This document shows positions 1 to 5,124 of a DNA stretch of 8,669 nucleotides, piece by piece (position 1 is the first letter of the stretch; the number at the start of each line of letters is the position of its first letter). The DNA is from JANNGZ01 sp031404155 (GTDB taxonomy: Bacteria; Pseudomonadota; Gammaproteobacteria; Burkholderiales; Burkholderiaceae_C): positions 1-8,669 of the forward strand of contig JANNGZ010000055.1 of assembly GCA_031404155.1 (NCBI GenBank), read 5' to 3'. Below the pieces are notes generated by a model. The model had not been told where the DNA came from and searched no databases. It saw nothing but the letters and a program-made list of their open reading frames with translations. The position numbers and the translations under genes were made by a program.

Positions 1-1
1 G

Positions 2-952
2 ATCAGCGGCGGCGGGGGTGGTGTTCCGCTGATGCGCGTCGGTCTGGTGGTCACGATGGGCGGGCGCGCCGAGGCGATCGTCGACGGCATGGCCACGCAT
101 GTGAGCACCACGCCCGGTGCGGGCGGCGTGGGCCGGCTCACGGTGCGTGGCAAGGACATGTCGGCGCTGATGGAGGTGGTGGAGCTCAACGGCATTCCGT
201 TCCCCGCGATGCCGCCGTCGCTGCGCGTGCTGCTGCTGCTGGCCAAGTACGCCGCGCTCGGCGTCATTCCGGTGGTCATCCCGAGCATCGTCGACCTGCC
301 GCCGCTGCCCACCGAACGCATACCGCAGCAGCGTGGCACCGACTACGCCTACATCAAGCGGCTTGCCGCCGACGCCGGCCATGTCTTCTACCTCGAGCCC
401 GGCCCGGTGCCCGGTACCTCCAAGGCCTACTGGGGCCCCGAGATCCGCATCGGCGCGGCGCAGCCCGCGCTCACCACCGGCATGGACGCCAAGACGAATG
501 TCGAGAGCCTGAACTTCGACTTCGACCGCGAGCGCAAGAAGATGCCGATCGTCTATTTCCAGGAGCGTTTTTCCAAGACCGGCATACCGGTGCCGATACC
601 CGACATCTCACCGCTGAACCCGCCGCTCGGCCTGCTGCCGCCGCTGCCGCCGAAGATCGAAAAACTCGCTGAGACCGCGCACCTGAGCACCGGCGAGGCG
701 CTGATGAAAGGCCTGGCCTACGTGAGCATGAACAGCGACTCGGTGTTCGGCTCGGGCCGGCTCGACGTGAGCCGCTACGGCCGCCTGCTCAAGTCGCGCC
801 AGCTCGTCGGGGTGCGCGGCGCGGGGCTGCCCTACGACGGGCTGTTCTACGTCAAGTCGGTCACCCACGAAATCGAACGCGGCTCGTACAAGCAGAGTTT
901 TTCGCTGGCGCGCAATGGTCTCTTGCCGACGGTTTCGTCGGTGCCGGTGTGA
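2..952 (+). CDS. gpD/gp27-like spike hub protein of a contractile injection system, 5' partial
   Basis: This is probably the hub of the baseplate spike: the phage late-control protein D / gp27-like piece that joins the tail tube to the needle. The frame is open from base 2 (it reads ISGGGGGVPL before the first ATG at 32) with no clear ribosome site before 32, so the gene very likely starts upstream of the window. Counting from the ATG at 32 there are 306 residues. The stretch RGTDYAYIKRLAADAGHVFY (101-120) matches the region after the first barrel of gpD-type proteins. The C-terminal part with GLPYDGLFYVKSVTHEIERG (265-284), followed by SYKQSFSLARNGL, is the conserved ending of this family in eCIS-type loci. 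A proline-rich linker lies at 186-208. There is no VgrG-style fusion to the needle; the OB-fold/beta-helix half is the next gene. The family call rests on motif recognition and on gene order. Confidence 0.85.
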   Translation: MSGGGGGVPLMRVGLVVTMGGRAEAIVDGMATHVSTTPGAGGVGRLTVRGKDMSALMEVVELNGIPFPAMPPSLRVLLLLAKYAALGVIPVVIPSIVDLPPLPTERIPQQRGTDYAYIKRLAADAGHVFYLEPGPVPGTSKAYWGPEIRIGAAQPALTTGMDAKTNVESLNFDFDRERKKMPIVYFQERFSKTGIPVPIPDISPLNPPLGLLPPLPPKIEKLAETAHLSTGEALMKGLAYVSMNSDSVFGSGRLDVSRYGRLLKSRQLVGVRGAGLPYDGLFYVKSVTHEIERGSYKQSFSLARNGLLPTVSSVPV

Positions 953-956
953 GGAG
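951..956 (+). promoter_or_regulatory. Ribosome binding site GAGGAG deciding the start of the gp5-like gene
   Basis: GAGGAG overlaps the stop codon of the upstream gene and lies 7 nt before the GTG at 964. The alternative GTG at 949, which overlaps the upstream TGA, has no purine-rich sequence before it, so 964 is preferred. Confidence 0.65.
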
Positions 957-963
957 CAGGCGT

Positions 964-1458
964 GTGAGCAGTGGCCCCTACTTCGGCAAATACCGCGGCT
1001 CGGTGCGCAGCAATATCGACCCGTTGATGATCGGCCGCCTGCTGGTGGAGGTGCCCGATGTCGGCGGCAACCTGCTCAGCAGCTGGGCCCTGCCCTGCCT
1101 GCCCGGCGCGGGGCCGAACATGGGAATGTTCACGGTGCCGCCGATCGGCGCCGGCGTCTGGGTGGAGTTCGAACGCGGCGACCCCGACTATCCCGTGTGG
1201 GTCGGCGGCTACTACAGCGAGGCCGATGTGCCGGTGCTCGCGCGCATGGTGCCGCCCGGCACCAACGGCATCACGCTGCAAACCCAAGCCGGCAACGGCA
1301 TCGTCATCAGCGACACGCTCGGCGTGATGATCACGCTGGCCAACGGCACGATGCTCAACCTGACCCAGGCCGGCACGCTCACCATCACCGGCACCGCGGC
1401 GGTGAACATCGTGGCCCCGATCGTCGACCTGAACGCCGGCGCGCTCACGGTCACCTGA
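964..1458 (+). CDS. gp5-like baseplate spike protein (OB-fold plus beta-helix needle)
   Basis: This 164-residue protein starting at GTG 964 is probably the central spike (phage baseplate assembly protein V / gp5 class, the C-terminal half of VgrG) that pierces the target membrane. Residues 7-88 have the OB-fold signature: FGKYRGSVRSN, then GRLLVEVPDVGG, then WALPCLPGAG, a hydrophobic VPPIGAGVWVEFERGDPDYP and WVGGYY. From about 100 to 164 come short alternating strands (ITLQTQ, GIVISD, VMITLAN, MLNLTQ, TLTITG, VNIVAP, IVDLNA, ALTVT), the pattern of a trimeric beta-helix needle. There is no lysozyme domain, as is usual outside T4. The neighbours are the hub upstream and the PAAR tip downstream, matching the physical order in the particle. 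An alternative start at GTG 949 would add five residues. Confidence 0.88.
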   Translation: MSSGPYFGKYRGSVRSNIDPLMIGRLLVEVPDVGGNLLSSWALPCLPGAGPNMGMFTVPPIGAGVWVEFERGDPDYPVWVGGYYSEADVPVLARMVPPGTNGITLQTQAGNGIVISDTLGVMITLANGTMLNLTQAGTLTITGTAAVNIVAPIVDLNAGALTVT

Positions 1459-1505
1459 CGCCGGCAGCCGGCAGCCGACGCAATCACCAAGGCAGCGAGC
1501 AAACC

Positions 1506-1823
1506 ATGCCCGGCTTCGTGCTTCATCAAGGCGCCGTGGTGATGTGCATGCACGCCGGCACCGCGCAGCCCACATCGCCGGTGCCGCGGGTGCTGGTCTC
1601 GGGCATGCCGGTGACGGTGACCCCGATGCCCTACATGGTGGCCGGGTGCGCGCTGGCCTCGGTGCCGAGCCCACCCTGCGTCACCGGGATGTGGACCGTG
1701 GGCGCGCAGCGCGTCAAGGCCCTGGGCATGCCGCTGGTGATCCACGGCGGCGTGGCCAGCTGCGTGCCCACCGGTACCGGGCTGCTGCCGGTGTCGCAGC
1801 AGGTGCGCGTGATCGCCACCTAA
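1506..1823 (+). CDS. PAAR-like spike tip protein
   Basis: This 105-residue protein probably caps the needle with a small metal-stabilised cone, as PAAR proteins do in type VI secretion systems and eCIS. Near the N-terminus it has MCMHAGTA with C14 and H16. The middle has GC (C48) and PPCVTG (C58). The C-terminal half has VIHGGVASCVPTG with H80 and C86 before a final strand (VSQQVRVIAT). C14, H16, H80 and C86 are plausible zinc ligands; this is inference, since the strict PAAR tetrapeptide is absent. The ATG at 1506 has only a weak purine-rich leader (AAGGCAGCGAG). The 47-nt gap after the spike gene holds three tandem 7-base units at 1460-1480 (GCCGGCA twice, then GCCGACG). Position between the spike and gp25 genes supports the call. 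Some databases would file this as a PAAR-like hypothetical protein. Confidence 0.72.
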   Translation: MPGFVLHQGAVVMCMHAGTAQPTSPVPRVLVSGMPVTVTPMPYMVAGCALASVPSPPCVTGMWTVGAQRVKALGMPLVIHGGVASCVPTGTGLLPVSQQVRVIAT

Positions 1824-1826
1824 CGC

Positions 1827-1832
1827 GAGGAG
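1827..1832 (+). promoter_or_regulatory. Ribosome binding site GAGGAG for the gp25-like gene
   Basis: GAGGAG lies 9 nt before the ATG at 1842, in the 18-nt gap after the PAAR-like gene. Confidence 0.65.
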
Positions 1833-1841
1833 ACGACAAAA

Positions 1842-2204
1842 ATGCCGCACCTGGACTTCCCCTACCACTTCGACGCCAGCGGCCGCACGGCGCAGACCGA
1901 CGCCGCCAACCACGTGCGCGACCTGATCGAGCAGGTGCTGTTCACCACCCCCGGCGAGCGGGTGATGCGGCCCGATTTCGGCAGCGGCCTGATGGCATTG
2001 GTGTTCGAGCCGAACAGCGACGCGCTCGCCGCCACCACGCAGATGCTGGTGCAGGCGTCGTTGCAGCAACACCTCGCGCATTTGATCGCGGTGGAGTCGG
2101 TCGAGGTCGACAACGAAGACAGCACGCTGCAGGTGAGCGTGACGTACACGCTGCTCGAGGATGGCCGTTTGCAGCGGGCGGGGTTTGTGGTGCCGGGGGC
2201 CTGA
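1842..2204 (+). CDS. gp25-like baseplate wedge protein (GPW/gp25 family)
   Basis: This 120-residue protein has the full length of the GPW/gp25 family, whose members (T4 gp25, phage P2 W, T6SS TssE) link the wedge to the first sheath ring and help trigger contraction. The sequence opens with a short beta segment (LDFPYHFDASGRTAQTD). The family core follows at 24-50: HVRDLIEQVLFTTPGERVMR, then PDFGSGL. The remainder, including LIAVESVEVDNEDSTLQVSV at 81-100 and a closing strand, fits the family's alpha/beta fold. The start is clear from the ribosome site 9 nt upstream. The stop is followed 1 nt later by an ATG that opens a bridging frame rather than the next structural gene; see the entry at 2206-2346. 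Confidence 0.92.
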   Translation: MPHLDFPYHFDASGRTAQTDAANHVRDLIEQVLFTTPGERVMRPDFGSGLMALVFEPNSDALAATTQMLVQASLQQHLAHLIAVESVEVDNEDSTLQVSVTYTLLEDGRLQRAGFVVPGA

Positions 2205-2351
2205 AATGAACCACCCCCGTTGCGCCTTTGGCGCTCCCCCTCCAGGGGGCGCCGCGGGCGGACCGGCAAAGCCGGCTCCGCGGCGGCCGCTTGGACCGGC
2301 CGGGTTCATGCGTCGAGGGTGCCGCGGTGGCGCCATGGAAAACTGAAATGA
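2201..2351 (+). repeat. Palindrome-rich intergenic insert flanked by a 9-bp direct repeat
   Basis: The 143 bp between gp25 and J1 is repeat-like. CTGAAATGA occurs at 2201-2209 and again at 2343-2351, each copy carrying a TGA-A-ATG stop/start junction. Between them are GC-rich hairpins: GCGCC/GGCGC around TTT (2222-2234), CCCCC/GGGGG around TCCA (2236-2249), and a longer one around AAA at 2268-2270 with arms 2260-2267 and 2271-2279, flanked by CCGCGG at 2252-2257 and 2278-2283. ATGAACC (2206-2212) is inverted as GGTTCAT (2303-2309), so the element may end at 2309 instead. The composition resembles dispersed intergenic repeats common in Burkholderiales genomes, judged from memory of the pattern and not searched. 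There is no transposase. Confidence 0.6.
2206..2346 (+). other. Bridging open frame 1 (46 codons) across the gp25/J1 insert
   Basis: This frame starts at an ATG 1 nt after the gp25 stop and ends at a TGA 1 nt before the J1 start, so it spans the insert exactly. The product (MNHPRCAFGAPPPGG..., ending GGAMEN) is low-complexity, rich in Pro, Gly, Ala and Arg, and matches no family I know. I do not think it is a conventional protein. Its possible role is to carry ribosomes across the insert so that gp25 and J1 stay translationally coupled. The upstream ribosome site is poor (a GGGGG run at 2195-2199), so coupling would depend on reinitiation. Confidence 0.3.
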
Positions 2352-4972
2352 CGAGCACCCTGTTCCACTGCTGCGATCAACGCCGGCTCGACGTGTTGCG
2401 GGTGGCCGGCAGCGCCAACGCGATCGACTTCATCGAAGTGCTCGACCGCGCCTCGCCAGCCGGCGCGCCGCGCCAGCGCACCCTCTTCGTTCGCCTGCTG
2501 CGGCCAGTGCCGGCCACGCTGACCCGCGACAACATCGTCATCGACGGCGGCGAGCGCATCCGGCGAGTGCCTGTGGTCTGGATCGCGCCGGCCAACAACC
2601 TGCCCGCGGTGGCCGAAGCAGGCCTGGTGGCCAGCATCACCAGCGCGGCCGACCGGGCGCGGACGATCGTGGTGCGCACCGTGAGCGAAGGCGATTTTTC
2701 GCGCTACACACTGTCGCTGGTGGCCAGCATCGGCGCCACGTTGCCACCGGCCGGCTTCGACCCGTTGCTGTCGCGCATCGCGTTTTCGTTCAAGGTCGAA
2801 TGCCCGAGCGACTTCGATTGCGCCGAAGAACTTGAATGCCCGCCCGAGGCGCGCACCCTGCCGCCGATCGACTACCTGGCCAAGGACTACCCGACGCTGC
2901 GCCGCTTGATGCTCGACCGCTTGAGCCTCACCGTGCCGGGCTGGACCGAGCGCTCGGCGGCGGACGTGGGCATCACGCTCGTCGAGCTGCTCGCCTACGC
3001 CGCCGACAACCTGAGCTACCGCCAGGACGCGGTGGCGAATGAAGCGTATCTGGCCACCGCACGCCAACGTGTGTCGGTGCGCCGCCATGCGCGGCTGGTG
3101 GACTACCGGCTGCACGAAGGCTGCAACGCGCGGGTGTGGGTGCAGCTGCGGGTGCAGGGCACACCCATGGTGCGGGTGGCGCGTGGCACGCCGCTGGTGG
3201 CCGAGCCGCCGGGTTTGGCCCAGCCGAACCCGAGGGTGGTGGCGCGCGGCAGCAAGGACGAAGCCGCGCTCATCAACGGCCAGGCCACCTGGTTCGAAGC
3301 GGCCCACGACAAGACGCTGCGCCCGCTCGCCAATCAGATGCGCTTCTACACCTGGGGCGACCTCGGTTGCTGCCTGGCGCGCGGCAGCACGAGCGCCACG
3401 CTGCGCGGGCACATGCCGCTCGAAATCGGCGATGTGCTGGTCCTGCAGGAAGTGCTCAGCCCGACCGAGTTCACCGCCGCCGATGCCGACCCATCGCACC
3501 GCTGGGCCGTGCGCCTGACCCGCGCGGTGCACGACGTCGACCCCTCGGGCCAGCTCTTCAACCCGACGCCGCTGGACGCGCCGCTGGAAATCACGCGCAT
3601 CGAATGGGAGGCCGCCGACGCACTGCCGTTTGCGCTCTGCCTCGGTGTGGCCGAGCGGCCGGAGCTGGACATCAGCATGGCGCTGGGCAACATCGTGCTC
3701 GCTGACCATGGCCGCTCGCTGCCCGCCGAAACACTGCCCGAGGTGAGCCGCGAGGTTCGACGCCTGGCCGCGAACCCGCGCCGCGCCGACCGCTGCGGCA
3801 ATGTCGACGAACCCGCCGTGCCGGTGCGCTACCGGCCAACGCTTCAACAAACACCGCTGAGCCACGGCTTCGAACTCGCCACGCTGCTCGCCGTTTTGCC
3901 CTCCCCCGACCCCGAAGCACCGCCTATGTGGCCGGCGAGCCTGCTGCTCGATTTGCCGGTGCGTGCCGCCGTACCGCGCATCCGCTTGAGCGGGCGCCTG
4001 GGCAGCGTCAGCCGCACCTGGACGCCGCAGGCCGACCTGCTCGGCAGCGGCGCGGCCGCGCCGCACTTCGTGGTCGAGACCGAACATGACCGCAGCACGC
4101 ACCTGCGCTTCGGCGACGACCGCAACGGCCAGCGGCCGAACGCCGGCACCGGCCTCGATGCCTTCTACCGCGTTGGCAACGGCAGCGCGGGCAATGTCGG
4201 CGCGATGGCCATCGCCCACCTGGTGCTCGACCCTGCTCTCTATGCCGACGACCCGGCCAGCCTGCCCGATGCCACCAGCTTCATCGGCATCAACAACCCG
4301 ATGCCGGCCGGCGGCGGCATCGACCCAGAGGACGTGGAAGCCGCGCGCCGCGACGCGCCCGAAGCCTTCCGCACGCAAGAGCGCGCGGTGACACCGGCCG
4401 ACTACGCCGCCGCGGCCGAGCGCAGCGGCGAAGTGCAGCGCGCCGCGGCCACCTTCCGCTGGACCGGGAGTTGGCACACCGTGTTCGTGAGCGCCGACCG
4501 GCCCGGCGCGGCCGAGGTGGACCGCGGCTTCGAGCTGCGTTTGCGGCGGCACCTGGAGCGCTTTCGCATGGCCGGCTACGACCTGGAAGTGGACGGGCCG
4601 CGTTATGTCGCGCTCGACATCGCGCTGCACCTCTGCGTGGCCGAGGGCCACTTCCGTGCCGACGTGCTGCGCGCGGTGAAGCGGGTGCTCGGCGCCGAGC
4701 GTCAGGCCGACGGCACCCTGGCGCTGTTCCATCCCGACAACTTCAGCTTCGGCGACCCGGTGTACCTGAGCCGCGTGGTCGCCGCGGCGCAGTCGGTACC
4801 CGGTGTCGCCTCGGTGCGGGTGGACGGCTTCCAGCGCATGTTCGGCGGCAGCCCGACTTCGATCGCCGACGGCCTGGTGCGCACCGGCCGGCTCGAAATC
4901 GCGCAGCTGGCCAACAACCCGAACTTCCGCGAGCGCGGGCGGCTGGCGTTGACTGCGGGAGGTGGGCTGTGA
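2348..4972 (+). CDS. Baseplate wedge protein 1 (gpJ/gp6-like, putative baseplate assembly protein)
   Basis: This 874-residue protein is probably a main arm of the baseplate wedge (gpJ/gp6-like, Afp11-type). The start at 2348 gives MTSTLFHCCDQRRLDVLR, a typical opening for the eCIS version; the frame is open further upstream only because the repeat contains no stop. Residues 148-166 carry three spaced cysteines (C152, C158, C164) just before PPIDYLAKDYPTLRRLMLDR (172-191). The block DVGITLVELLAYAADNLSYR (206-225), then DAVANEAYLATARQRVSV, is the conserved helical core. The second conserved region includes HLRFGDDRNGQRPNAG (585-600) and GNGSAGNVGA. The C-terminal J domain is at about 660-850 (RTQERAVTPADYAAAAERSG, 675-694). 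It is a paralogue of the gene at 5121 and shares these blocks in the same order. The ribosome site is weak (TGGAA at 2336-2340), which fits either coupling or a site displaced by the upstream insert. Confidence 0.9.
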   Translation: MTSTLFHCCDQRRLDVLRVAGSANAIDFIEVLDRASPAGAPRQRTLFVRLLRPVPATLTRDNIVIDGGERIRRVPVVWIAPANNLPAVAEAGLVASITSAADRARTIVVRTVSEGDFSRYTLSLVASIGATLPPAGFDPLLSRIAFSFKVECPSDFDCAEELECPPEARTLPPIDYLAKDYPTLRRLMLDRLSLTVPGWTERSAADVGITLVELLAYAADNLSYRQDAVANEAYLATARQRVSVRRHARLVDYRLHEGCNARVWVQLRVQGTPMVRVARGTPLVAEPPGLAQPNPRVVARGSKDEAALINGQATWFEAAHDKTLRPLANQMRFYTWGDLGCCLARGSTSATLRGHMPLEIGDVLVLQEVLSPTEFTAADADPSHRWAVRLTRAVHDVDPSGQLFNPTPLDAPLEITRIEWEAADALPFALCLGVAERPELDISMALGNIVLADHGRSLPAETLPEVSREVRRLAANPRRADRCGNVDEPAVPVRYRPTLQQTPLSHGFELATLLAVLPSPDPEAPPMWPASLLLDLPVRAAVPRIRLSGRLGSVSRTWTPQADLLGSGAAAPHFVVETEHDRSTHLRFGDDRNGQRPNAGTGLDAFYRVGNGSAGNVGAMAIAHLVLDPALYADDPASLPDATSFIGINNPMPAGGGIDPEDVEAARRDAPEAFRTQERAVTPADYAAAAERSGEVQRAAATFRWTGSWHTVFVSADRPGAAEVDRGFELRLRRHLERFRMAGYDLEVDGPRYVALDIALHLCVAEGHFRADVLRAVKRVLGAERQADGTLALFHPDNFSFGDPVYLSRVVAAAQSVPGVASVRVDGFQRMFGGSPTSIADGLVRTGRLEIAQLANNPNFRERGRLALTAGGGL
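4958..4964 (+). promoter_or_regulatory. Strong ribosome binding site GGAGGTG inside the end of J1
   Basis: GGAGG at 4958-4962 lies 6 nt before the GTG at 4969, which overlaps the J1 stop (GTGA). This is a better site than the one before the actual J2 start at 5121. It looks like the original J2 ribosome site, now separated from J2 by the repeat. Confidence 0.55.
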
Positions 4973-5124
4973 GCAAGCCGGGCCGCCCCAATGGCGAACG
5001 CTCCCTCCTGGAGGGACGGCGCGCAGCGCCTGGGGAGCGCCCCCAGGCCGACGACTACGTCGTCCGCCCCCCGAGGGGGTATGAGCAAAGTGGCAGAGCC
5101 ACATTTGCTCATGAGCTGCCATGA
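4969..5124 (+). other. Bridging open frame 2 (51 codons) across the J1/J2 insert
   Basis: The frame begins at a GTG overlapping the J1 stop (GTGA, 4969-4972) with a strong ribosome site 6 nt upstream. It ends at a TGA (5122-5124) overlapping the J2 start (ATGA, 5121-5124). The peptide (VSKPGRPNGERSLLEGRRAA..., ending FAHELP) is encoded by the hairpin array and has no recognisable family. The simplest reading is translation through the repeat with termination-reinitiation at ATGA feeding J2. Whether a peptide accumulates is unknown. Confidence 0.35.
5002..5112 (+). repeat. Array of consecutive hairpins between J1 and J2
   Basis: Six inverted repeats follow one another: TCCCTCC/GGAGGGA (5002-5016), GGCGC/GCGCC (5018-5030), CCTGGGG/CCCCAGG (5029-5047), GACGAC/GTCGTC (5050-5064), CCCCCC/GGGGG (5067-5079), and a 14-bp stem with one bulged A, ATGAGCAAAGTGGC (5081-5094) against 5098-5112 around AGA. 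The second and third share bases and are alternatives. TGAGC occurs at 4970-4974 and at 5122-5126, bracketing the whole insert. This looks like a dispersed intergenic repeat (REP-like) of a kind common in Burkholderiales; no database check was possible. The last stem ends 8 nt before the J2 start and could affect J2 initiation. Confidence 0.65.

Noticed and set aside
949..963. Start of the gp5-like gene at GTG 949
   Set aside because: No ribosome site lies upstream, whereas GAGGAG sits 7 nt before GTG 964. The 5 extra residues have no support.
2228..2347. N-terminal extension of J1 to an ATG at 2228
   Set aside because: The extra 40 residues are translated repeat DNA, and the conserved family start MTSTLFHCC is at 2348.
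847..2358. Minus-strand frames of 100-370 codons opposite the spike, PAAR and gp25 genes
   Set aside because: They are shadows of well-recognised forward genes, without ribosome sites or recognisable motifs.
5002..5112. CRISPR array
   Set aside because: The palindromes differ from one another and there are no equal-length spacers between identical repeats.
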